Source: CAWBOY01 sp963790585 (GTDB lineage: Bacteria; Planctomycetota; Planctomycetia; Gemmatales; Gemmataceae). From it: 64,000 nucleotides of DNA. The DNA lies in the NCBI GenBank assembly GCA_963790585.1, contig CAWBOY010000004.1:186001-250000 (forward strand), read 5' to 3'. Below the pieces are notes generated by a model. The model did not search any database. It was not told the origin of the DNA and saw only the letters and a list, made by a program, of their open reading frames with translations. Made by a program: the position numbers and the translations under genes. Below are positions 51,553-60,504 of the stretch, piece after piece (the first letter of the stretch is position 1; each line of letters starts with the position of its first letter).

Positions 51553-53261
51553 ATGAACCTTTCGCACCTGCGTCGTTCCGTGCCGCTAACACTGACCGCA
51601 TTGATTCTCATGGTTCTGGCCACGGTCGTGCGCGCGGCCGACGCTCCGTTCGCGGGCACCTGGAAGGTCAACCTATTCGAGAACCCGGTCGGCATAAGTC
51701 TTTGCATCGTCCAGATCAGCGGCACGGCCGACGCGCCAAAGCTGCGGCTCGTCAGCGCGCTCAACTCGTTCAAGGATGCGGAGGTCTCCGGGGTCAAAAT
51801 CGACGACAGAGCCGTGCGGTTCACCTTCAAGAACAAGGCCGACGCCAATCAACAATTCATCATCAATGCATATGCGCCCAAGGGCGGAGGCAAAGCTTCG
51901 GAATTGGTCGGTTCGCTGTCGCTCCACGGCGAAGCGTCGATGGTCGTGCTCGAATCGACAAAAGATAAAGAGATCGACTCCAAGAATCCGCAGGTCAAGG
52001 TGGAAGGTTTTGACGACCTCATCAAAGTCGAATCTGCCAAAGAAGATGCGGAAGCAGAGAAGATCCTCCAGGCAATCATGGAGAAGTTTGGTACCAGGCC
52101 AGTGAGTTACACAGCGGCATCGATCTACCTGTCGATCGCTGCCGCGAACAAGAAAGCGACCGAAACGGAACTCAAAACTCGGGCGGAGCGCTTTCTAAAG
52201 ATAGCCGATGCGTATGGTCCCGAGATGGCCGTGAGCGCCGACATGCAGGCGGCGCGTACATTGCTATCCGCGGACAAAGGTGCCGCGCTCGCGGCTGTTT
52301 ATGCGGCCAAGGCACGGGAAAACCTGAGGAAAACAGATTCGACCGCAGTCACGCTCGGCGTTCTCAAGGTGCTGTCCAGCGCGCTGCGCAAGTCAGGTCG
52401 AGCCGCGGAAACCAAGCCCATCAATGCCGAAGTCGCCAAGCTTGATGAGGAGCTGGACAAAGAGTTTGAGAAGACCGCCATCCCGTTCAAGCCCGGCAAA
52501 TTCGGCGGTCGTAAGGGGAAGGGAGACAAGGTTGTCATGGTCGAGTTGTTCACCGGCGCTCAGTGTCCGCCTTGCGTCGCGGCCAACATCGCCTTCGACG
52601 CCGCCATGAAGACCTACGATTACAGCGAAGTTGTTTTCCTCCAATATCATCTTCACGTGCCCGGGCCTGACGCACTGACGAATCTGGATGGCGAGGCCCG
52701 CGCCAAATATTACGGCCTCGAAGGTACCCCCGCCTGTTATGCCGATGGCAAGGCGACCGAGCCCCTCGGCGGCGGACCGAACGACGGCAAGGATTCTTAC
52801 AACGAGCTGCGCAAGGTTCTCGACGCTGGCGTTGAAAAAGACGCCGTTGCCAAAGTCAAACTGACCGTTCAACGCAAGGGCGACAAACTCGACATCAAAG
52901 CCGAGGTATCGGATCTCAAAAAGAAGAGTGACAAGCTCAAACTGCGAATCGCCCTGATAGAGGACGTGGCCCGCTACCCCGCGCCAACGGACAACGCCTC
53001 CACCATCACGTCGTCCGCGATTTCCCAGGCGGCGTCGACGGGCTGACTCTCAAAGAAGCCAATACGACGCAAAGCGTCACCGTCAATTTGCCGGACGTCA
53101 AAAAAACGCTGGCGGGCTACCTCGACGAAATCGCCAAAACCATGGGCTTCCCCGACGACGAACGCCCGCTCGATTTGAAAAAATTGAAAGTCATCGCATT
53201 CGTGCAAGACGACGCGACCAAGGCCATCCTGCAGGCGACGCAGGTGAATGTGACGGAGTGA
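51553..53261 (+). CDS. Exported thioredoxin-fold protein (frameshifted)
   Basis: About 569 residues after repair, from ATG 51553. Signal peptide (LTLTALILMVLATVVRAAD), an N-terminal beta domain (FAGTWKVNLFENPVGISLCI), a helical region of about 150 residues (TRPVSYTAASIYLSIAAANK...), then a thioredoxin-like part with CPPC in VMVELFTGAQCPPCVAANIA. The end, RANGQRLHHHVVRDFPGGVD and KLKVIAFVQDDATKAILQAT, lies in another frame; one C is missing from the run at 52977-52980. Possibly a periplasmic disulfide or stress protein. Confidence 0.82.
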
Positions 53262-53381
53262 TGCACAATGCGGGCGCACCGCTGAAACAGTTACTGATTT
53301 TGCTTACCGGCCCGAGCGCGGGGGTCATTGCGCAGAGGTAGAATGCCAAGTATAGCCAATGTTGGCAGTTCTTACTCAATC

Positions 53382-53420
53382 AAAAAGGACTTGTTCCCCA
53401 TCGAGAGCGAGTCCTTTTTC
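53382..53420 (+). terminator. Intrinsic terminator
   Basis: AAAAAGGACT pairs with AGTCCTTTTT, ending in a T run. It fits transcript end of the thioredoxin-fold gene. Confidence 0.8.
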
Positions 53421-53529
53421 GTTTCATCATTTTCTCACCACTCTTGCTCCTCTTCTCTCATCCCCTTACATTTTGAGCAGAGTGCCCTGTTCGCCGGCTT
53501 CGCTGTTCATTTGGCGTGGAGAGTATCCC

Positions 53530-54789
53530 ATGAAGCATCGGTTCTCTTGGAGTTATGCGCCGATCTTGGCGCTGGTCTCTTTTGCCGCTGTGAGCGCGGA
53601 AGATGTCGGCAAGGTTCAACCGGGCGATTGGCCGCAGTGGCAAGGGCCGAATCGCGATGCCATCTGCAAAGAGACCGGGTTGCTTCAGAGTTGGCCTAAA
53701 GGCGGGCCGAAACTGGTTTGGACCGCCAAGAATCTCGGCGGTAGCTACGGCTCACCGACGATTGCCGCCGGTCGGATTTTCGGCATGGGAAATCACGGCA
53801 ACGACGAGGGCATCTGGGCGATCAAGGAGAGCGATGGCTCGGATCTCTGGTTCACGCGCATCGCCGCCAAGGGCAAGGCACTGAGCAACGGCGATTTTCC
53901 GCGCTGTTCGCCGACCGTGGATGGCAATCTCGTCTATGGCCTGGGCATGAGCGGCGACCTAGTGTGCCTCGAAGTGGCGACCGGAAAAGTCAAATGGAAG
54001 AAAAACCTGAAAGCCGATTTCGGCGGGGTCGGCGGCAAATGGGCTTACAGCGAATCGCCCCTCATTGATGGCGAGAAATTGCTTGTCAGTCCCGGCGGCG
54101 CCAAGGCCACGATCCTGGCCCTGAATAAACTCACGGGCGCCACAATTTGGGAATGCCCGATCGGGAATGGCGAGCCGGCGCAGTATGCCTCAATGATCGC
54201 CGTCATGGTCGATGGCAAACGGCAATATATTCAGTTCATGGGCGCGCTCGTCGGCTTGTCGGAGAAGGGCGAGCTCCTTTGGCAGTATGACAAATTCAAA
54301 AACAAGACGGCCAATTGTTCGAGTCCGGTCTTCCACGATGGCTACGTCTTCGCGGCATCGTCGTACAACAACGGCGGCGGCCTCGTGAAGCTCAAGAACG
54401 AGGGTGGCAAATATGTCGCGGAAGAAGTCTACTTCAACCCCAAGCTGTTGAACCATCATGGCGGCATGGTGTTGATTGGCGATTACCTCTACGGCGACGC
54501 CGGTGGCAAAATGACCTGCTGGGAGTTCAAGACGGGCACGATCAAGTGGGCCGAACCCAAGGCCGGCAAAGGCTCGATTTTGTTCGCGGACAAACGGCTC
54601 TACTATCGTGATGAAAAAGGCCCGATCCACCTGGTTGAAGCGAATCCAGAGAAGTACGTCGAACACGGGGTTTTCAGCCAGCCGGAGGCCTCGGGCCAAA
54701 AAACCTGGTCGCATCCCGTCGTCTCCAACGGCAAGCTGTATATTCGCGATCAGGATATGCTGTATTGCTATGATGTGAAATCGAAGTAA
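53530..54789 (+). CDS. Secreted PQQ-type beta-propeller protein (BamB-like)
   Basis: 419 residues from ATG 53530. Signal peptide (APILALVSFAAVSAED), then repeats of an eight-bladed PQQ/BamB-type propeller: DWPQWQGPNRDAICKETGLL, DLVCLEVATGKVKWKKNLKA, TILALNKLTGATIWECPIGN, KMTCWEFKTGTIKWAEPKAG, GKLYIRDQDMLYCYDVKSK. The DWPQWRGP-like opening is typical of many planctomycete exported propellers. No PQQ-ligand residues that would prove an oxidoreductase. Probably a binding or scaffold protein of the cell envelope. Confidence 0.88.
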   Translation: MKHRFSWSYAPILALVSFAAVSAEDVGKVQPGDWPQWQGPNRDAICKETGLLQSWPKGGPKLVWTAKNLGGSYGSPTIAAGRIFGMGNHGNDEGIWAIKESDGSDLWFTRIAAKGKALSNGDFPRCSPTVDGNLVYGLGMSGDLVCLEVATGKVKWKKNLKADFGGVGGKWAYSESPLIDGEKLLVSPGGAKATILALNKLTGATIWECPIGNGEPAQYASMIAVMVDGKRQYIQFMGALVGLSEKGELLWQYDKFKNKTANCSSPVFHDGYVFAASSYNNGGGLVKLKNEGGKYVAEEVYFNPKLLNHHGGMVLIGDYLYGDAGGKMTCWEFKTGTIKWAEPKAGKGSILFADKRLYYRDEKGPIHLVEANPEKYVEHGVFSQPEASGQKTWSHPVVSNGKLYIRDQDMLYCYDVKSK

Positions 54790-54816
54790 TTCGGGGCGAG
54801 AGATTACAAAGCTTGC

Positions 54817-54889
54817 TCACCAGCCCCAAAGCGCCAGCGTGAGGTTCTGAGTCAATGAGCCCCGCGCTGGCGCTTGGGACTGATGAGCG
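54817..54889 (+). repeat. Palindrome family B, copy B3
   Basis: CTCACCAGCCCCAAAGCGCC mirrored, imperfectly, by GGCGCTTGGGACTGATGAG. Lies between convergent genes. Confidence 0.85.
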
Positions 54890-54899
54890 GCCGCGCATA

Positions 54900-55319
54900 T
54901 TAATGTGCGTACATAACCAGACCAATAATCACGGCGATGACCGCCAACAGAATGCCGACGATCTCGATTACGCGGCGGAATAGCTCGTTGAATCGGCTGG
55001 GTGTAGCTTCCTTGTCCAGAGCAACCGCGGCTGGTTTCTGCTTGATAACCGCTTTTGGCGCCTTGGTATTGACCGACGGGGGCGTCGTTCGCGGAACTCG
55101 GTAAATGATACGCCATTCGAGCTGGCCTAGCGGCAAAGCGTCTTGGCCATTGAAAACCGCGTTCCATTGATGTTCGGACCCAGTGACATAGGTGACGATC
55201 CACTTGTTGGCCTGTCCTTTGACCTCCACGACGTCGCCGAAGGAGAGCATGACGTCGCCAGTGCGAAGCGCATTTTTATTATCGTTTTGTGTAGTATTCC
55301 AATTCAAGTCGGCCGACAT
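54900..55319 (-). CDS. Small tail-anchored protein of unknown function
   Basis: 139 residues from ATG 55319 (GGGGGA upstream). A beta-rich N-domain (FGDVVEVKGQANKWIVTYVT, LPLGQLEWRIIYRVP), a Lys/Pro linker and one C-terminal membrane helix (VIEIVGILLAVIAVIIGLVM) ending YAH. Orientation suggests a cytoplasmic domain held at the membrane. No family recognised. Confidence 0.65.
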   Translation of the reverse strand: MSADLNWNTTQNDNKNALRTGDVMLSFGDVVEVKGQANKWIVTYVTGSEHQWNAVFNGQDALPLGQLEWRIIYRVPRTTPPSVNTKAPKAVIKQKPAAVALDKEATPSRFNELFRRVIEIVGILLAVIAVIIGLVMYAH

Positions 55320-55672
55320 CGCATTCCCCCGTCCCATTCAGATTCAAGGTGACGTGAAAAACCACCTCTCCGTCTTTTAAGATAATACAATGCGGATGGG
55401 AATGATATAAGAGCGGTGTTCGCCTAACTATAGGACTCGCGTCCTTTTGATGATTTCCAGAAAGCATGGGCTGTAGGCGGCCAGCGCTAGTTGGCTTATC
55501 CAGTCTGGTGGTCTATTAGCAGATCCGTAAAAGGCCGCCATTCCCCGACATGTCGCGCCGAATTTCTTGAGCTTGTGAAGTAATTAAAGAGCCGCGCGCT
55601 GGTAAGCGGCGTGGACAGAGCACCCGCCTACTACCGCGCGCGGCGCCCAACGCAAAGAACTGATTAGACCCT
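55320..55672. other. Intergenic region, no feature found
   Basis: 353 nt. A tRNA-like string near 55600-55640 does not fold into a full tRNA. No credible reading frame. Confidence 0.5.
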
Positions 55673-56655
55673 CTACGCGGTTACCACCGGCAACGTCAAT
55701 CGCCTTGGAGTGATACGAACGTCACCGTGCCAGCTCGACCCCTGGCAGGTATCGCGGCGATTGAGCTCTTGATCAATTTCGCGGAGCAAGCCCGGCTTAT
55801 CACGGCACCATTCGGGGGCAATTAGATAGTCAGGCGGTGCCTCGCCGGTGAGGCGGTGTATCACCATATCTGGGCGAAGGCGCTCTAAGAAATCGCACAC
55901 GAGACCGATATACTCCGCGCGCTCCAGCATGCGCACTTGCCCGGCAGCGTATTGCTGCTCAAGTGGCGTGTCTTTGACTACATGGAGGTTGTGAATCTTG
56001 ACACCATTGACAGGGAGCGCGGCAAGGGCTTCCGCGGTCGCCCACATATCGGCGGGTGACTCGCCTGGAAGGCCTAAAATAACGTGGCGCACAGGTCGAG
56101 CCCGCGACCCTGACAGCGGCCGACCGCTTCATAAAACGCGTCGACGTGATGGCCGCGATTCATCCAGTCGAGCGAGCGGTCATGAATGGTTTGAAGGCCG
56201 AGCTCAAGGCAGACATAGCGATCGCGGGCGTATTCCGTGAGAAGGTCGAGCACCGGATCAGGCACGGAATCGGGCCGAGTGCCGATCGCCAGACCGACGA
56301 TCTGGGGATGATCGAGGGCTTCGTCGAACAACCGCCGTAAGCGCTCGACAGGGGCATGCGTGTTGGTGGCTGCCTGAAAATAGGCGAGAAAGCGGGTCGC
56401 GCCCTGGAGCTTCGTGAGAATAGCGATGCCACGGTGAACCTGGTCGCGCAGACTGATGCGCGGCAAGCGCCGATTGGGACTGAAGCTGCGATTATCGCAA
56501 TAGACACAGCCACCCGTCGTCACCGTGCCATCGACGTTGGGGCAGGTGAAGCCCGCGTCGAGAGCGACGCGATGGACCTTGGCGCCGAAGCGCTGGCGCA
56601 GAAAGCGACTCAGGGGAAAATAACGCCGATCATTAGTCCGGTCGGCGGTGATCAT
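55673..56655 (-). CDS. Radical SAM protein, TIGR01212/YhcC family (frameshifted)
   Basis: About 327 residues after repair. DAGFTCPNVDGTVTTGGCVY followed by CDN carries the spaced cysteines of the family's [4Fe-4S] site (C...CxxC). FLAYFQAATNTHAPVERLRR, LAIGTRPDSVPDPVLDLL, LELGLQTIHDRSLDWMNRGH and HVILGLPGESPADMWATAEA complete the family pattern. A base is missing near 56085-56089 between LDLCA and HVILGLPG. The YhcC family's substrate is not established. Confidence 0.88.
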
Positions 56656-56706
56656 AACGGTTTCCTGATGGCGAAGCGACGCGGAGTGGACAGATGGCTA
56701 AGAGAG

Positions 56707-56793
56707 CCGAGGCTCGGGTCGGTACTCCTACCCCGGTTATCTGGAGCCGATCGGGCCGCACCTGGATCGGAGTACCAACCTCCGGCCACGGCT
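56707..56793 (+). repeat. Palindrome family A, copy A5 (degenerate)
   Basis: CCGAGGCTCGGGTCGGTACT faces GATCGGAGTACCAACCTCCG and GGCCACGG. More mismatches than A1-A4. Between two genes of the same strand. Confidence 0.75.
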
Positions 56794-56858
56794 TCACGAG
56801 TCATTCAACGAACTTCCGATTCAGGAGGCTCGCGCGGAGCGAACAAAGCCATGGAGAT

Positions 56859-59369
56859 TCACTTGCGCAGCACAAGATTTTCCAACTGCGCCGCCTCTAA
56901 CTCGGCCTCATCGCTCAAAACTGGATCTTCGCGGGCCACGCGCCGGAACTCGGTAATGGCCTCTTTGATTTTATCTTGAGACTCCAACACAAATGCGTAC
57001 CGGAAGCGCCACTGTGCCTTGAACGGGTCGCGGTCCAGCGCTTTGCGGTAGGCATTTGCCGCGTCTTCTATTCGTCCCAATTGTTGGGAAATGACGGCGC
57101 GCGTGTACCAGTCAGCGCCCGAACTACCGGCTGCAGGTGGGAGCATCTCGAGCGCCCGTTCCAAGAGCACCTTATACTCGGTGGATTTGGTCCCTTGTAT
57201 TTCTTGGAGGGTGCTGGCCGCCTCGAGGAAGTAATCGGCCTGTTCGGGGAGTGTTTTTTGGAGCAGCTCGAGTGCATCAGGCTTGAAAGCGAGAACCTCG
57301 ATCACGTCCGCCAGGTGTTTCTTCGACCCGGAGAGGGCATAATTCCAGCTCTTACAGGCTGCCGCCAAATCTCCGTCTTTCTCCTCCTGTTTGCCCACGA
57401 GATACCAAAGCTCGACGTCGGATGGCCGCAGCTTCTTGGCACGGCTGAGGTAAGAATCGCGCGGGTCGGCCTGACGGAACTGGTCTACGTAGTCACCCAG
57501 CCGAACCTGCGGCATTGACAGCAGCGGGCATAGTTCGCGCGCTTGGCGATAGTGCCGCAATGCTTCCAACAGATCATCCTTGTTGTCACTCGCTTTCGTG
57601 TCGCGTTCGTTGTAGCGCTGCAAATAAGCATCCGCCAATTCAGACTGAGCTTCCGCGTCGTCCGGCGCGCGGTTGGCCGCGGCTCGAAGATAACGGACCT
57701 GCAAGTCCCTCGATCCCGGATCATTGTGGGACGCTTGCCATTGAGCTTCACGGCGCGAGCGATCGACCAAGTCGGCACGGCGGCCCATGCCAACCAAGAC
57801 CAGGGCGAGCAGGCCGAGAACCGCGGTGGCGAGCCATGGGGCCGCGCCGTTCAGGCGAAAGATGAAGACGCCTTGTCCTGGCGGAGCATCCGGTTGACGC
57901 GATAACCCGCCAAGGCCGGCCAGCATAGCCGCCAAAACGGTGGCGAGCACGGCGATAGCGGGAATGTGCATGCCGAAATCAAAGGTGCTATGCACGACGA
58001 CGGTAGTGAAGCCGGCCAAGCCGCCGAGAATGGTCGCCTGCCGGCGCGGATCTCGGGTCCAGCCGCGTGCGCGAACGGCGAGGATGAACACGAAAGCGAC
58101 CGCAGCGACAACAAGGGCGAATTGCAAAATGCCACCCTCGAGCAACGCTTCGAGATAGTCGTTGTGGGCATGATCCCACACCATTTTGGGATCGCTGCCC
58201 GGACGACGATACAAAGGCTCGATCAAGCGGAATGTGCCCGCCCCAGACCCAAAAATTGGGAAGCGGGCGGCGCTCGGCAAGACACTAAGCCAAAGAGGAA
58301 CGCGATCTTTTTCGGACAGATCATCGTCCATCAGAGTTCCTAGGCGATCCCCGATCCCGGCGGAACCGACCCACCACAGCAACAGCATAGCCGTCGCTCC
58401 GATTAGGAAAACGAAGCCGAAACTGCGTTTTCCGATCAGATTGGTGCTCATGTAGGCCCAGCAAGCGCCGGCGGAAAGCATGGCGACAAAGCCGCCGCGC
58501 GACTTGCTAAATACGCCAGTAGTGATCACCAGGCCAATCAGCGCAATCATCCAAAGAAGATCGGGCCGATTGAGCAGGAACGAGAAGGTCAGCGACTGGT
58601 CGCGCGCCTGTTTCCGCTTCTGACCTGTCCACAGGCCCAAAAGAACGCCGAGAGCCATGCCTATGCACATGTTCGTGTAGTACGGAAAATGGTTTCGGCA
58701 AATAAACGGCCCGAAAAACGGCACATCGACCTCGTACCGCCAAAACATGTGCCGGGCCGAGCTGAAGTACTGAAACAAAGCGAAAAGCGATAGCAAAACG
58801 GCGTTGGTGAGCGCGACAATCGAGAGCCGAAATAAGCACGAGGTGGATATGAGATTGTTACGAACGACGGAAAATAGCAAAAAGATAGCTAATGTCTCTG
58901 TCAATGCTTCGCGCGTCGCTTCTGGATAAACACTGATCGTGTTCCAACCTGATCGCACCAGGTCGGGTTCTCCGGGCAGCGTCTCGAGCTTCGCGGACGT
59001 CAAATCGGACCAACACCAGGCGGACGATGGCGACACCCAAGAGAGGATGCTCAGCGGCATCGGCACAAGTTGAATCAGCTGTAGCGCGACGATTCCGCCA
59101 ATGCAGAGCGCGACTGGGCACTGCTGCCAGCTGAAACCGCGTTCGAGAACCGAGCAAACGCCCCAAAGCACCCCCAGCAAGCCGACGGCCGCGTAGATCA
59201 TGCTTTCAAAGAGGGGATGCACCGAGCCGAATGGCCAAGGCGCCAAAACTATGAGGAGGAGGACAATGCCCTCCATTGCTCCTCGAAGATAGCGAGCCAA
59301 GCGAATCGGAAGGGGCTTTGGGGCGCGTTTCTCTTTGCGCGACCCGTGTTTGGTCTTCGTCGTACTCAT
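56859..59369 (-). CDS. O-antigen ligase-like membrane protein with C-terminal TPR domain
   Basis: 836 residues from ATG 59369. A basic start (KTKHGSRKEKRAPKPLPIRL), then about twelve membrane helices with the Wzy/WaaL signature in the large loop (GSGAGTFRLIEPLYRRPGSD...WDHAHNDYLEALLEGG; the HNDYLE motif is typical). Residues 560-836 are a TPR solenoid (YLQRYNERDTKASDNKDDLL, LWYLVGKQEEKDGDLAAACK, ANAYRKALDRDPFKAQWRFR). It probably links polysaccharide units to lipid carrier or each other at the outer face of the inner membrane. TPR fusion is common in this family in planctomycetes. Confidence 0.88.
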   Translation of the reverse strand: MSTTKTKHGSRKEKRAPKPLPIRLARYLRGAMEGIVLLLIVLAPWPFGSVHPLFESMIYAAVGLLGVLWGVCSVLERGFSWQQCPVALCIGGIVALQLIQLVPMPLSILSWVSPSSAWCWSDLTSAKLETLPGEPDLVRSGWNTISVYPEATREALTETLAIFLLFSVVRNNLISTSCLFRLSIVALTNAVLLSLFALFQYFSSARHMFWRYEVDVPFFGPFICRNHFPYYTNMCIGMALGVLLGLWTGQKRKQARDQSLTFSFLLNRPDLLWMIALIGLVITTGVFSKSRGGFVAMLSAGACWAYMSTNLIGKRSFGFVFLIGATAMLLLWWVGSAGIGDRLGTLMDDDLSEKDRVPLWLSVLPSAARFPIFGSGAGTFRLIEPLYRRPGSDPKMVWDHAHNDYLEALLEGGILQFALVVAAVAFVFILAVRARGWTRDPRRQATILGGLAGFTTVVVHSTFDFGMHIPAIAVLATVLAAMLAGLGGLSRQPDAPPGQGVFIFRLNGAAPWLATAVLGLLALVLVGMGRRADLVDRSRREAQWQASHNDPGSRDLQVRYLRAAANRAPDDAEAQSELADAYLQRYNERDTKASDNKDDLLEALRHYRQARELCPLLSMPQVRLGDYVDQFRQADPRDSYLSRAKKLRPSDVELWYLVGKQEEKDGDLAAACKSWNYALSGSKKHLADVIEVLAFKPDALELLQKTLPEQADYFLEAASTLQEIQGTKSTEYKVLLERALEMLPPAAGSSGADWYTRAVISQQLGRIEDAANAYRKALDRDPFKAQWRFRYAFVLESQDKIKEAITEFRRVAREDPVLSDEAELEAAQLENLVLRK

Positions 59370-59520
59370 AATTAGCGGGACGCGTCGTTGCGTTTGAGAA
59401 GAAAAGAGCTGTCGATAAACAAACAAAGGGCGAGACCGTTCAAAATGGACGGTTTCACCCTGTGCGAAAGAATACAAGAATGTTACTGACTCGCTAGGCG
59501 CTGGGGCGTCATATCACTGA

Positions 59521-59811
59521 TTAGCGGCTCTTAGAGACGTGGAGTCTGGTGAACTGCCACTCATTGAGAACGCTCACAGTTTCCTTATTGGCGGACGGTT
59601 TAACGGTTGGGTCCGCCGCGAGGAATCGACTGCTATAGGCTTGCGAGATGCCAGGAATGCCGGCACTTGAGCCGACAGCTCCGGCAACCGCCCAAGAGGT
59701 CAACATCAGTAACGTGCCACAGACGACCACGGACAACATTGTCAGGGTGGCGACGCGTGGCGATAGGATAGAGGTCTTCGTCTGTACAACTGGGCTTGTG
59801 GTCGGTGTCAC
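59521..59811 (-). CDS. Small single-helix membrane protein
   Basis: 96 residues from GTG 59811; AGGAG lies 8 nt upstream, supporting the start. One membrane helix (LTMLSVVVCGTLLMLTSWAV, about 22-44) and a polar tail (SVLNEWQFTRLHVSKSR). It is 151 nt upstream of the O-antigen-ligase-like gene and on the same strand, so the two may be co-transcribed. No family recognised. Confidence 0.6.
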   Translation of the reverse strand: MTPTTSPVVQTKTSILSPRVATLTMLSVVVCGTLLMLTSWAVAGAVGSSAGIPGISQAYSSRFLAADPTVKPSANKETVSVLNEWQFTRLHVSKSR

Positions 59812-60504
59812 GTCCGCGCTCCTATGGCTTTAGAGTTCAACGATCCGCCCCTCAGCGGGCACGGACTTACTCCGCGAGTCATCGACTGTTTTAACAGTTC
59901 AATCGCCCAGGGTCAACAGTGTGGCAAAAAAAATCTAAGATATCGTCAAAATCGGACCAAGAGTTGTTTTGAACCAGGCCGGTAAGCGTCGGGTTCTTCT
60001 ACGCGGTCGCTCACCAGCCCCAAGCGCACGTGCGGGGTTCTCTGACACCGGGCCACTAGGGCATCAAGTTTAGGCCTAAGCCCTCGCGTTTCGTGTCAAG
60101 CCGCGCAACGAATCCGCCCAAGCACCTTGTACCGTTGGCCGCCTCGCGATGGCGCTACCTGTTTTCTTTACAGTACTTAGGACATTTTTTTATCCGTCAT
60201 CCATGCCGTTCCTTGGTCAAGGAATTCGTTCAAGGGTTGTGTGTTTAGCGCGCAACGAATTTTTCGGCCTGGTCTCCGTATGCGTTATTGCGAGGAAGTG
60301 GTTCATTGTCTTATGTGATGAAGATACTTCTTCGCGAAACGGTGGTTTAATATCGGATAGACGGACGCGAAGATGCTCGAATGGGCGGAGCGTACGGTTA
60401 GCGAGGTCTCAGCTGATGGTTTCCCGCGAGAGGAACAGATGACAACCAACGGGTGCAATTGCCTGAGAATTTGTCCAGTCGCTGACTGGACAGGAAGTTT
60501 CTTC
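59812..60504. other. Intergenic region between divergent genes
   Basis: 693 nt. It contains half of a family B palindrome at 60010-60053 (CTCACCAGCCCCAAGCGCAC onward, right arm lost) and a small ACTGTTTTAACAGT hairpin near 59888. Reading frames in 60149-60504 lack ribosome sites and family resemblance. Promoters for the flanking genes must lie here but none is distinctive. Confidence 0.55.
60010..60053 (+). repeat. Palindrome family B, half copy B4
   Basis: Left arm and loop of family B (CTCACCAGCCCCAAGCGCAC, TGCGGGGTTC) without a matching right arm; a truncated element. Confidence 0.75.

Noticed and set aside
55590..55645. tRNA-like string (GTGGACAGAGCACCCGCC)
   Set aside because: The D-arm-like part is followed by no matching anticodon stem, T-arm or acceptor; it does not close as a cloverleaf on either strand.
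60149..60442. 97-residue plus-strand frame upstream of the PSCyt1 gene
   Set aside because: No ribosome site, composition and order not protein-like; more likely leader or promoter DNA.
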